From NCBI RefSeq assembly GCF_014334135.1, contig NZ_CP060497.1, positions 3,844,001 through 3,908,000 on the forward strand: a stretch of 64,000 nt of DNA, written 5' to 3'. Shown one piece after another: positions 8,200 to 16,211 of this stretch (position 1 is the first letter of the stretch; each line of letters begins with the position of its first letter). This stretch comes from Olivibacter sp. SDN3. GTDB taxonomy: Bacteria > Bacteroidota > Bacteroidia > Sphingobacteriales > Sphingobacteriaceae. Under the pieces are notes generated by a model. It saw only the letters and a list, made by a program, of their open reading frames with translations. It was not told where the DNA came from and ran no database searches. Position numbers and translations under genes: made by a program.

Positions 8200-8599
8200 G
8201 GAAAGGAAGTTAAAGCAATGTTTTTCTTAATTAATGATGCCATATCGGTGCACGAATCCCATCATAAAAAATGCAGACTAATAAGGGAGTGTGCCTTATT
8301 GGTTTTAAATGATCAAACTTTAGCTGACTTTTGTAACTGATCTCTTTTTGTTGTTAAACAGAAGTAATGCGTATTCTTGTGTAAGGTAAATGCTTTTCGT
8401 AAGTATTAATGAATACAAGCTATTGTTTATTTTATGTCAAAATACTCTATTTTTGACTTTTTGACCCTTTTTATAAAGTTATTACTTGCTTAAATGTTGA
8501 TTTAATCGGTAATTTGTTCTGTTAACACGTTGTTAAGTGGTATCAATATTCAATTAACCGCAGCAACTATTATTCATTCTAAATTCTCATTATCAAAAC
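8200..8599. other. intergenic region upstream of the inositol-lipid operon
   Basis: No ORF of note. TATTTTTG at 8448-8455 matches the -7 consensus, with a TTG at 8423-8425 at a rather long 22-base spacing; it may be the operon promoter with a leader of about 140 nt. A short inverted repeat, TTAAC-ACGTT-GTTAA, lies at about 8522-8536. Confidence 0.4.
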
Positions 8600-9925
8600 A
8601 TGGCGTATACTATTAAACCATCCGAAGGCAAACTGGGTATATTGATTCCTGGTTTGGGAGCTGTTGCTACGACCTTCATTGCAGGTGTTGCAGCTATTAA
8701 TAAAGGCTTGTCAAAGCCTGTCGGATCGCTTACTCAGATGGGTAATATTCGTTTGGGGAAACGAACAGAAAATCGGTATCCATTGATTAAGGATTTCGTG
8801 CCGTTGGCTGGCCTGAAAGATGTTGTTTTTGGAGGATGGGATATTTATAAAGATAATGTTTTTGAAGCTGCAACTAACGCTAAGGTGTTGGAACCTTTGT
8901 TGTTGCATGCAGTGAAAGATGAGCTGGAGGCAATTAAACCTATGAAGGCGGTGTTCGATAAGAATTTTGTTAAGAATTTAGATGGCGTGCACGTGAAGGA
9001 ACAGACACACCGTCGGGAGTTGGCTGATGCACTCTTAGCAGATATTGAAGAATTTAAGTTACATAATGACTGTAGCCGTTTGGTGATGATATGGTGCGGT
9101 TCAACGGAGAAATATATTGACGACTGCGATATTTTTCAAACGTTAGATGCTTTTGAACTGGCTTTGGACAATAACGACCAACGTATTTCTCCTAGTATGC
9201 TTTATGCGTATGCTGCTATCAAGTCGCATGTGCCATTTGCCAATGGAGCACCAAATTTAACTTGTGATATCCCGGCGATGATTGAATTAGCACAACTCAT
9301 GGAGGTGCCAATTGCTGGCAAGGATTTTAAAACGGGACAAACCCTAATGAAAACTATTCTTGCACCCGGTTTGCAGGCTCGTGCATTAGGTGTAAAAGGA
9401 TGGTTTTCTTCCAATATCTTAGGAAATAGAGACGGTTTGGTACTGGATGATCCCGAAAATTTTAAAACAAAGGAAGTGTCCAAATTGAGCGTGTTGGAAG
9501 AGATATTAAATCCTGAAATTAATCCAGAACTGTATGGTGATCTATACCATAAGGTCAGAATTAATTATTATCCGCCACATGGCGACAATAAAGAGAGCTG
9601 GGATAACATCGATATATTTGGCTGGCTGGGATATCCTATGCAGATAAAAATCAATTTTCTTTGTAGAGATTCTATATTGGCAGCACCTATTGTGTTAGAT
9701 TTAGCTTTGTTTTTAGACTTAGCTCACCGTGCCGGTATGTCGGGTATCCAGGAGTGGTTGTCGTTTTACTTAAAATCTCCGCAAACAGCTCCCGGATTAA
9801 AGGCGGAGCACGACATCTTTAAGCAGCTGATCAAATTGCAGAACACGTTGAGACATATTATGGGCGAAGATCTGATTACACATTTAGGCCTTGATTACTA
9901 TCAAGAATTAGTGGATAGTTTGTGA
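8600..9925 (+). CDS. ino1: inositol-3-phosphate (myo-inositol-1-phosphate) synthase
   Basis: NAD-dependent cyclisation of glucose 6-phosphate to inositol phosphate, the first step of inositol synthesis. 441 residues, the length of bacterial forms. The N-terminal Rossmann segment GILIPGLGAVATTFIAG (about 13-29) binds NAD. Central motifs include LMKTILAPGLQARALGVKGWFSSNILGNRDG with a conserved Lys and Asn-Asp, and the C-terminal half has DIFGWLGYPMQIKINFLCRDSILAAPIVLDL, characteristic of this enzyme. It opens a run of six same-strand genes ending at 14317 whose products fit inositol phospholipid assembly. In gut Bacteroidetes a cluster containing this gene makes inositol lipids (established knowledge). 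Confidence 0.93.
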   Translation: MAYTIKPSEGKLGILIPGLGAVATTFIAGVAAINKGLSKPVGSLTQMGNIRLGKRTENRYPLIKDFVPLAGLKDVVFGGWDIYKDNVFEAATNAKVLEPLLLHAVKDELEAIKPMKAVFDKNFVKNLDGVHVKEQTHRRELADALLADIEEFKLHNDCSRLVMIWCGSTEKYIDDCDIFQTLDAFELALDNNDQRISPSMLYAYAAIKSHVPFANGAPNLTCDIPAMIELAQLMEVPIAGKDFKTGQTLMKTILAPGLQARALGVKGWFSSNILGNRDGLVLDDPENFKTKEVSKLSVLEEILNPEINPELYGDLYHKVRINYYPPHGDNKESWDNIDIFGWLGYPMQIKINFLCRDSILAAPIVLDLALFLDLAHRAGMSGIQEWLSFYLKSPQTAPGLKAEHDIFKQLIKLQNTLRHIMGEDLITHLGLDYYQELVDSL

Positions 9926-9986
9926 AAAAACAAACATGATTATGTTTAAGGCATACCAACACAGGTGTACCTTCATCTTTTTTTTC

Positions 9987-9994
9987 TAGATTTG
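9987..9994 (+). promoter_or_regulatory. candidate internal promoter (-7 element)
   Basis: TAGATTTG matches TAnnTTTG and lies 28 bases before the nucleotidyltransferase start, in the 96-base gap after ino1. No good TTG is seen at the expected spacing, so this is weak. It would allow the five downstream genes to be expressed apart from ino1. Confidence 0.35.
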
Positions 9995-10021
9995 TGCGGT
10001 TTAATAATTTTATAAGAAATA

Positions 10022-10744
10022 ATGGATTTTGCAATAATAGCTGCGGGGGAGGGGTCGCGTTTGGCTAAAAGTGGCTATCCTTTTCCAAAACCCTTGGCGA
10101 GGCTTCAAGGGGAGACCTTGATCGAAAGATTAATGGATATATTTGATAGCTATGGTGCAAATGCCGTTAATATCATTATAAATGAAGACTCAGAAGCATT
10201 AGCCGATTACCTGTACAGTTTTTGTTCCGAGAGGCGTATACGAATTATTAAAAAGACAACAGCGAGCTCCTTGCATAGTTTTCATGAACTGCTAAAAGAA
10301 ATCCCCTCGTTTGACGAACTTTGTGTCACTACAGTAGACACTATTTTTAAAAAAGAGGATTTTGCCGCATATTTGAAATTTTTTAACGAGCGTCAAGATT
10401 TAGATGCATTAATGGCCGTTACACCATTTGTAGAAGATGAAAGCCCACTTTATGTGCAAATAAACCATAAAGGGGAAATTACTGCTTTTACTGATAAGCA
10501 AAATCAAGAGGGAAGTGAAAATATCTTGGTTTCCGGAGGGGTTTATGCATTGCGTAAAAGAGCATTGCTTTGTGTTGAAAAAGCTATCGCCAGTAATATA
10601 GAGCGTATGCGTAATTATCAGCGGCTATTGTTAGAAGAACAGCTAAAGGTTGAAGCATTTACATTTGAAAAAATAATAGACATTGATCATCTGACCGACC
10701 TGCATACGGCTGAAGCATGGCTGAATGAGTTGAAAATGTCTTAA
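10022..10744 (+). CDS. sugar/inositol-phosphate nucleotidyltransferase
   Basis: Rossmann-type nucleotidyltransferase of 240 residues that would couple NTP to a phosphorylated acceptor. The nucleotide-binding signature AIIAAGEGSRLAKSG is at 4-18 and the conserved Lys lies in PFPKPL at about 20-25. The Asp that binds the metal is probably in VTTVDTIF, and the C-terminal region carries FTDKQ and a conserved GGVYAL. Placed between inositol-phosphate synthase and a CDP-alcohol phosphatidyltransferase, it most plausibly makes CDP-inositol or a related activated polyol, as the cytidylyltransferase does in the di-myo-inositol-phosphate pathway of thermophiles. Substrate is inferred from context only. 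Confidence 0.75.
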   Translation: MDFAIIAAGEGSRLAKSGYPFPKPLARLQGETLIERLMDIFDSYGANAVNIIINEDSEALADYLYSFCSERRIRIIKKTTASSLHSFHELLKEIPSFDELCVTTVDTIFKKEDFAAYLKFFNERQDLDALMAVTPFVEDESPLYVQINHKGEITAFTDKQNQEGSENILVSGGVYALRKRALLCVEKAIASNIERMRNYQRLLLEEQLKVEAFTFEKIIDIDHLTDLHTAEAWLNELKMS

Positions 10745-10753
10745 CCAAACAAC

Positions 10754-11653
10754 GTGAAAAATATAGAGATTATAGGAATCCAAAGGGGAAAAACTTTTTC
10801 TCCGAACCACATTGGCAATGATGAAGCTATATTTCAGTTAACTATGCAGGCACTCAGGGAAGAGGGCTGCAAAGTGACTATTTTAAACGAGGAAACGTTT
10901 TTATCTGGAGCCGATGTCACCAAAAGCATGGGTATTGTTTCCATGGCACGTAATAAAGATGCCGTCAAGAAACTTCAACAACTAGAACGGGACGGAGTGC
11001 CTGTAGTTAATTCTGGTTTTGGGGTGGAGAATTGTTTCCGTACAAATATGACTAGTTTGTTGATTCAACACCAGATACCATACCCTAAAAGCAAGATTGT
11101 ATCTACAGATAAAGTTGAGGATAATTTATTTGATGGATTTTCTGAGTTAGGGGTGTGGATTAAACGAGGTGATTTTCATGCTATTCATAAAGAAGATGTA
11201 ACTTTTGCTTCTTCTAGACAGGAAGGGAAAGAAATTTTGAGAGAATATGCACTGAGAGAAATTCCAGATGCAGTTCTTTCCGAACATTTGATCGGCGACC
11301 TCGTTAAATTTTATGGTGTGCGAGATACGGATTTCTTCTATTGGTTTTATCCATATGAGCACAATCATCATAAATATGAGCATTATGAGCAGTTCAACGG
11401 TAATTTAGTTTACAATAATTTTGATGAAGCATATTTGAGGCAGGTTGCTTTAAATGCTGCGGAGGTTTTAGATGTTTATGTGTTTGGTGGAGATGCCATC
11501 GTCGATAAAGCAGGCAACATACACATTATTGATCTGAATGATTGGCCTAGTTTTGCTCCCTGTAGAGATACAGCGGCTCCGTATATAGCACAATTACTAT
11601 TAAAGAAATTTGAGTATAAGACTGATGGAATCATTGCACGCGAAAAACAGTAA
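10754..11653 (+). CDS. ATP-grasp family enzyme of the inositol-lipid cluster
   Basis: 299 residues starting with GTG. The C-terminal two-thirds shows the ATP-grasp pattern: a nucleotide-binding Lys in GVWIKRGDFH (about 133-142), the linker LSEHLIGDLVKFYGV (about 175-190), and the metal site GGDAIVDKAGNIHIIDLNDWPSF (about 244-266) with the Asp-x-Asn pair. An N-terminal Rossmann-like half precedes it. ATP-grasp enzymes form carboxylate-amine bonds (RimK type) or phosphorylate inositol phosphates (ITPK type). Here the cluster suggests action on inositol phosphate or on the lipid headgroup, but nothing in the sequence settles this. It overlaps the next gene by 29 bases, so the two are probably translated together. 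Confidence 0.7.
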   Translation: MKNIEIIGIQRGKTFSPNHIGNDEAIFQLTMQALREEGCKVTILNEETFLSGADVTKSMGIVSMARNKDAVKKLQQLERDGVPVVNSGFGVENCFRTNMTSLLIQHQIPYPKSKIVSTDKVEDNLFDGFSELGVWIKRGDFHAIHKEDVTFASSRQEGKEILREYALREIPDAVLSEHLIGDLVKFYGVRDTDFFYWFYPYEHNHHKYEHYEQFNGNLVYNNFDEAYLRQVALNAAEVLDVYVFGGDAIVDKAGNIHIIDLNDWPSFAPCRDTAAPYIAQLLLKKFEYKTDGIIAREKQ

Positions 11654-12569
11654 AGCAGCTGATAAAACTGTTTTTGAAAATTCTCTAAAATCCAACGACA
11701 CTGAAGAAAAGATCGATATATATTTTTATCGTCCGATAGGGCTTCGCATAGCTTTATTTTGCCAGAAAGTTGGGTTGACACCCAATGCAGTTACCATCAT
11801 CAGCATTTTCTTTGGCGTGGCGGCAGGTATTCTCTTCTATTACCCTTCATTATCTATTAACTTTATAGGAATGCTTTCGTTGATGTTTGCCAATTCTTTG
11901 GATAGCGCAGATGGGCAGCTGGCACGTTTAACAAATAATAAGAGTAGATTCGGTAGAATTTTAGATGGTTTTGCAGGCGATTTTTGGTTTGCATCTATCC
12001 ATATTGCTATCTGTTTGCGTTCTATGAACGAAGGTTGGTCTGCAGCAATATGGGTATTAGGTATACTTGCGGGAGTTTCACATATGGTACAATCTGCCAT
12101 GGCTGACTACTACCGAAATGTGCATTTGTTTTTTATTAAGGGTACCAGCGGTAGTGAGCTCGACAATAGTAAAGATTTGCAGGCAGAGTACGATCGGTTA
12201 ACTTGGTCAAACAATGCTTGGATGAAGTTTGTCTTGAAAGGTTATCTGAATTATACAAAAATGCAGGAGCGTTTTTCTCCAAAATTACAGCGGCTTTTGG
12301 AGGTTATCCGCGCCGATTTTAGCAATGGCTTACCGGCCAGTCTCATAAAAGACTTTAGAGAGCAGAACAAGCCCTTAATGAAATACACCAATATCGTTCA
12401 ATTTAACACACGGGTAATTTTTCTTTTTCTATGGTTGATCATTGATTATGCTTGGATATACTTCTTCTTTGATTTGTTTATTCTGAATCCCATTCTTATA
12501 TACATGTGTAATAGACAGGAGAAAGTTAGTACTCATTTTTATAATCGTATCAACGAATATAAAGCTTAG
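11625..12569 (+). CDS. CDP-alcohol phosphatidyltransferase (probable phosphatidylinositol-phosphate synthase)
   Basis: Integral membrane enzyme that joins a CDP-activated group to an alcohol, releasing CMP. 314 residues from the ATG at 11625. A soluble N-terminal extension of about 35 residues precedes the helices. The catalytic signature DSADGQLAR is followed by eight residues, then GRILD and GFAGD. The first three Asp are in register with the family pattern DxxDGxxAR(x8)GxxxDxxxD, but the last Asp comes one residue late (D-GFAG-D). Several more membrane helices follow. With ino1 upstream, an inositol phospholipid synthase is the likely role; the acceptor and donor are not proven. Confidence 0.82.
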   Translation: MESLHAKNSKAADKTVFENSLKSNDTEEKIDIYFYRPIGLRIALFCQKVGLTPNAVTIISIFFGVAAGILFYYPSLSINFIGMLSLMFANSLDSADGQLARLTNNKSRFGRILDGFAGDFWFASIHIAICLRSMNEGWSAAIWVLGILAGVSHMVQSAMADYYRNVHLFFIKGTSGSELDNSKDLQAEYDRLTWSNNAWMKFVLKGYLNYTKMQERFSPKLQRLLEVIRADFSNGLPASLIKDFREQNKPLMKYTNIVQFNTRVIFLFLWLIIDYAWIYFFFDLFILNPILIYMCNRQEKVSTHFYNRINEYKA

Positions 12570-13607
12570 ATGGCAAGCAAAATATATAAGGTTCTTTTTT
12601 TTGTCATAGGCATGACCACATTGTGTTACATGGTGTATGCCTTGGGCGTGGATGTCATCTGGGAGAATATAAAAAAAACCGGTTGGTGGTTTTTACCGGT
12701 TATCGGCAGCTGGCTCATAATTTATATATTAAATGCCATTGCTTTTAAAGCGATTATTCAAGAGCCGACCATTCCGGCGAGCAATTTACCTTTCCTGTCG
12801 GTGCTGAAGCTGACGATAACGGGGTATGTCATCAATTATATTACTCCGTTTGTAGCCTTGGGCGGAGAACCTTACAGGATTATGGAACTCAAACCCCGTT
12901 TAGGTGTTCAGAAGGCAAGTTCCTCGGTACTCCTGTATAGCCTCATGCACATGTTCTCCCATGTGATTTTTTGGTTAGCCTCCATTATCCTGATATTGCT
13001 TTATGTTCCTGCTAATACCATAATGATAACAGGATGCTCCGTCATGTTTATTACCGGCGTTGTTTTATGTTATTGGTTTGGTAGGATTTACAAAAAAGGT
13101 TTTACTTTAAGTATATTTAAAGCGCTGGCGAAAATTCCCGGATTAAAAAAGAAAGTTGGGTCTTTTGTTGCAGAAAGACAGGATAGCTTACGCGAAATTG
13201 ATCACCAGATTACTGAACTTTATGCAAAACGCAGGGGTCGCTTTTGGCAATCACTCAGTTTTGAATTTATAGCACGTGTGGTGGGATGTATTGAAATATA
13301 CTGTACGGCAAGAGCCATTGATTTAAATATGTCCGTTGTACAGTCGCTTATTGTAAGTTCCGGCTCCTCTTTATTTGCCAATCTGATTTTTTTCTTTCCG
13401 ATGCAGTTAGGCACACGGGAAGGAGGGCTTGCTTTAGCTTTAAAGAGCGTTGGGATGCCAGGTGCTGCAGGGATTTTCATTGGTATTATTATGCGGATAA
13501 GGGAATTGGTCTGGATTATTATCGGACTTTTTTTAATGAAACTAGCTAAGCCTGCTTTAAAAACTGCAGAACAGGTGGAAAAAATTGAAACGAATACAGA
13601 GATTTAA
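12570..13607 (+). CDS. flippase-like membrane protein (lysylphosphatidylglycerol synthase TM-domain family)
   Basis: 345-residue integral membrane protein whose ATG directly follows the stop of the phosphatidyltransferase. It carries the pfam03706-type pattern: a first helix, then GYVINYITPFVALGGEPYRIMELKPRLGVQKASSSVLLYSLMHM (region about 90-135), and the C-terminal FFPMQLGTREGGLALALKSVGMPGAAGIFIGIIMRIRELVW. In MprF this domain moves modified phospholipids between leaflets, and stand-alone copies often sit beside lipid-synthesis genes. Here it may translocate the inositol lipid or a glycosylated derivative (inference). Confidence 0.82.
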   Translation: MASKIYKVLFFVIGMTTLCYMVYALGVDVIWENIKKTGWWFLPVIGSWLIIYILNAIAFKAIIQEPTIPASNLPFLSVLKLTITGYVINYITPFVALGGEPYRIMELKPRLGVQKASSSVLLYSLMHMFSHVIFWLASIILILLYVPANTIMITGCSVMFITGVVLCYWFGRIYKKGFTLSIFKALAKIPGLKKKVGSFVAERQDSLREIDHQITELYAKRRGRFWQSLSFEFIARVVGCIEIYCTARAIDLNMSVVQSLIVSSGSSLFANLIFFFPMQLGTREGGLALALKSVGMPGAAGIFIGIIMRIRELVWIIIGLFLMKLAKPALKTAEQVEKIETNTEI

Positions 13608-13615
13608 TAAAGAAT

Positions 13616-14317
13616 ATGGTAAAAGGTGTTTTAATTGATTACGGTGGAACAATAGATACTAATGGGAGGCATTGGGCAAATGTGATATGGGAAGCGTATA
13701 AGAACACTAAATTGGACGTTGAAAAAGAACAGTTTTTACTTGCCTACGCACATGGCGAAAGATCACTAGCTATTCAGCCTATTATTAAGCCTTTTCATAC
13801 ATTTGACGACGTACTGCGGTTAAAAATAGCGAAACAGTTCGATTTTTTGAAACTGGATGAGCAATACCAGGATAAAATAGACGAAATTGCTTCTATTTGT
13901 ATGGAGTTAGTACTTAAAACAATAAATCATGCAAAGCCTATTTTAGAAGTACTTGCCGAACGATACCCCCTTGTACTTGTCTCTAATTTTTATGGAAATA
14001 TCCATGCTGTACTAAATGATTTAAATATCATACACTATTTTAGTGATATTGTAGAATCTGCTGTGGTAGGCGTACGTAAACCTAACCCAGAAATCTATCA
14101 ACTGGGCGTCGAACGCATAGGCCTTTTAGCACAAGATTGTGTGGTGGTTGGTGATTCTTTTAAAAAAGATATCGTTCCGGGTAAGGCAATAGGTTGTCAA
14201 ACAATTTGGATAAATGTAGAAGGGATTGAAGAAGACTTCAATGAAGCGGAAACAACAGCTGCCGATATTCAAATAACAGATTTTGATCAAATTCCCGCGG
14301 CACTGATTGCTTTATAG
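13616..14317 (+). CDS. HAD-superfamily phosphatase
   Basis: 233 residues, haloacid dehalogenase fold with a helical cap. Motif I is DYGGT at 8-12, with the nucleophile Asp8 but Gly at the +2 position usually held by the general acid. Motif II is in LVLVSNFYG, motif III Lys is in VGVRKPNPEIY, and motif IV is GDSFKKD. Other active HAD phosphatases also carry a DxG form, so activity is plausible. It is the last gene of the inositol cluster, 8 bases after the flippase-like gene, and could remove the phosphate from phosphatidylinositol phosphate or from inositol phosphate (inference). Confidence 0.8.
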   Translation: MVKGVLIDYGGTIDTNGRHWANVIWEAYKNTKLDVEKEQFLLAYAHGERSLAIQPIIKPFHTFDDVLRLKIAKQFDFLKLDEQYQDKIDEIASICMELVLKTINHAKPILEVLAERYPLVLVSNFYGNIHAVLNDLNIIHYFSDIVESAVVGVRKPNPEIYQLGVERIGLLAQDCVVVGDSFKKDIVPGKAIGCQTIWINVEGIEEDFNEAETTAADIQITDFDQIPAALIAL

Positions 14318-14335
14318 CCCGTTCGGTCCAACTAT

Positions 14336-14359
14336 CCTTTTGCCTTTAAAGGTAAAGGG
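14336..14359. terminator. hairpin between convergent genes
   Basis: CCTTTTGCCTTT and AAAGGTAAAGGG form an imperfect hairpin 18 bases after the HAD phosphatase stop. There is no T run directly after it on the plus strand, so it is a weak terminator call. Confidence 0.35.
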
Positions 14360-14442
14360 CTGTAGTCGTCCTACTAAAAAATTGCCAATATCAGCAGGTC
14401 TTTCTTCGATGATCTTTTCTACGTTTGAAATAATAATTATTT

Positions 14443-14754
14443 TTATATGATATCATTCTGTTGAAGAGCCAATATACGTTTCCATTCTGGATGACGTCTA
14501 ATGTAAGCAACAACCATCGGGCATAGCGCCACTAGTTTATACCCCTTATCTTCAATATGGGTGAGCGCTTTTTCAATAATCGCAGTTGCAACCCCTCGTC
14601 CTTCTAGCTCTTCGGGATCCTCAGTATGTATTAGAAAAATTTTATCGTTTCGCTCTTTATAGTCAATAAAGGTTTGTAGGTTATCGACCTCCATTTCAAA
14701 ACGATGTTTAGCTTCGTTCTTCATGAGTTTTAATGGCTTAAATTCTTCTTTCAT
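14443..14754 (-). CDS. small GNAT-like N-acetyltransferase (YjdJ-type)
   Basis: 103-residue minimal acetyltransferase fold. The core pattern is a beta-strand pair (AKHRFEMEVDNLQTFIDYKERNDKIFLIHTEDPEE), then the acetyl-CoA pyrophosphate loop ELEGRGVATAIIEKAL (about 49-64), and a C-terminal strand with LVALCPMVVAYIRRHPEW. This arrangement matches the short COG2388 group, whose substrates are unknown. The gene is monocistronic and faces the HAD phosphatase; no link to inositol-lipid synthesis is evident. Confidence 0.82.
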   Translation of the reverse strand: MKEEFKPLKLMKNEAKHRFEMEVDNLQTFIDYKERNDKIFLIHTEDPEELEGRGVATAIIEKALTHIEDKGYKLVALCPMVVAYIRRHPEWKRILALQQNDII

Positions 14755-15117
14755 GACGATTTAATCAGATGCTGAAGGTGTGTTAAAAGCTTTTCAAATG
14801 TATATGCAATTTAAAGGTTTAATTGATGAAACCAAAATGCTAAGACTTCCATTCTACAATAACCTGACCCAGCCCCACAGGTGAAAGGCATACGTTTATT
14901 GAAGCCAGTTTAGCTTTAAATATCTGCTTAAATCCTTAACAAAGTTGGGGCTTGACTAGTTTGCCAATAAGTAACATCTTTTTGTTTTCGTATAACGCGA
15001 CGATAAGCCAGCGCCTGTCCTTGGCGATACACGCAATACAGAATAGTCTGCATAGCTGTCAATAAATTCGAGATAATTACTACCTTTAAAGGCTTACAAA
15101 CCGTACAAATAAATAAA
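14755..15117. other. intergenic region, no gene seen
   Basis: Divergent spacer between the acetyltransferase and chitinase genes. No ORF with supporting features, no tRNA. TACCTTTA at about 15081-15088 is one base away from the -7 consensus and could serve the chitinase operon. Confidence 0.35.
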
Positions 15118-16209
15118 ATGAAATCACTAAAACTTACATTTACGCTACTTTTTATTCTCTTTTTGAAGCACAATTCCATTGCGCAGGCCGAGAATTTTTC
15201 TGTGATAGCTTATTACATGGGCGATGGAGAACAGATTAATGAATATGAAGTCGACAAACTTACACACATCATCTTTAGCTTCTGCCATCTAAAAGACAAT
15301 AAATTGTATGTTGATAATGCGAGGGATACGGCAACCATTGAAAAGTTAGTAGCTTTAAAGCAACAACATCCAAGGTTGAAAGTGATGCTGTCACTTGGTG
15401 GATGGGGTGGCTGCGCTCCTTGTTCGGAGGCTTTTTCCACCCCTGAGGGGAGGAAGATATTCGCACAGTCAGTAAAAGACATAAATAGCTATTTCGGCAC
15501 AGATGGCATTGATCTCGACTGGGAATATCCAACTATAGAAGGGCATCCTGGGCACCTTTATCAACCGCAGGATAAACAGAATTTTACCTCTTTGGTAAGT
15601 GAGCTTCGCCATGTTCTCGGAGATGAAAATGAACTGAGTTTTGCAGCAGGTGGGTTTCAAAAGTTCCTGGATGAGTCGGTAGAATGGGAGAAAATCATGC
15701 CTTTGCTGGACCGTGTAAATATTATGAGTTATGATTTGGTGAACGGGTACGCAACGGTTACCGGGCACCATACTCCCTTGTATGGTACAAGGCCTGAAGA
15801 TGAATCAACAGATAGAGCAGTAAATTACTTGTTAAATCTTGGCATCCCGTCAGAGAAATTAGTAATAGGTGCTGCTTTCTACACACGTGTATGGAAAGAT
15901 GTTCCGGCTACGAATAATGGCTTATATCAGAAAGGGGAGCATACAAAAGGATATAACTTTCGCTCTTACACCGCTAACCTTACATCAGCTAATGGATGGG
16001 AATATTTTTGGGATGATAAAGGGCAGGCACCCTATTGGTACAATAAAAAGCTAAATCAGTTCGCTACGGGTGACGATCCCAAGTCTGTTGAAGAAAAGGC
16101 GAAATATGCGTTGGATAAAAAATTAGGAGGTATTATGTTTTGGGAATTGACTCTGGACACGCCAAAAGAAGGGCTGCTTCAGACTATAGATAACGTAGTA
16201 AACCAATAA
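15118..16209 (+). CDS. GH18 family chitinase-like glycoside hydrolase
   Basis: 363 residues with a signal peptide (1-22, ending near SIAQA), so exported. Residues 25-360 form a GH18 barrel: substrate-binding SLGGWGG at 92-98 and the catalytic DGIDLDWE at 129-136, with Glu136 as proton donor. Later barrel signatures are present (VNIMSYDLVNGY, IGAAFYTRVW, GGIMFWELTLDT). GH18 enzymes cleave chitin or beta-1,4-GlcNAc glycans by substrate assistance. Only two bases separate its stop from the following HipA-like kinase gene, so they are likely cotranscribed. Absence of a carbohydrate-binding module suggests action on soluble oligomers. Confidence 0.92.
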   Translation: MKSLKLTFTLLFILFLKHNSIAQAENFSVIAYYMGDGEQINEYEVDKLTHIIFSFCHLKDNKLYVDNARDTATIEKLVALKQQHPRLKVMLSLGGWGGCAPCSEAFSTPEGRKIFAQSVKDINSYFGTDGIDLDWEYPTIEGHPGHLYQPQDKQNFTSLVSELRHVLGDENELSFAAGGFQKFLDESVEWEKIMPLLDRVNIMSYDLVNGYATVTGHHTPLYGTRPEDESTDRAVNYLLNLGIPSEKLVIGAAFYTRVWKDVPATNNGLYQKGEHTKGYNFRSYTANLTSANGWEYFWDDKGQAPYWYNKKLNQFATGDDPKSVEEKAKYALDKKLGGIMFWELTLDTPKEGLLQTIDNVVNQ

Positions 16210-16211
16210 AT

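Noticed and set aside
14928-15179. 83-codon minus-strand frame overlapping the chitinase signal peptide
   Set aside because: Antisense to a real gene start, no domain, no promoter.
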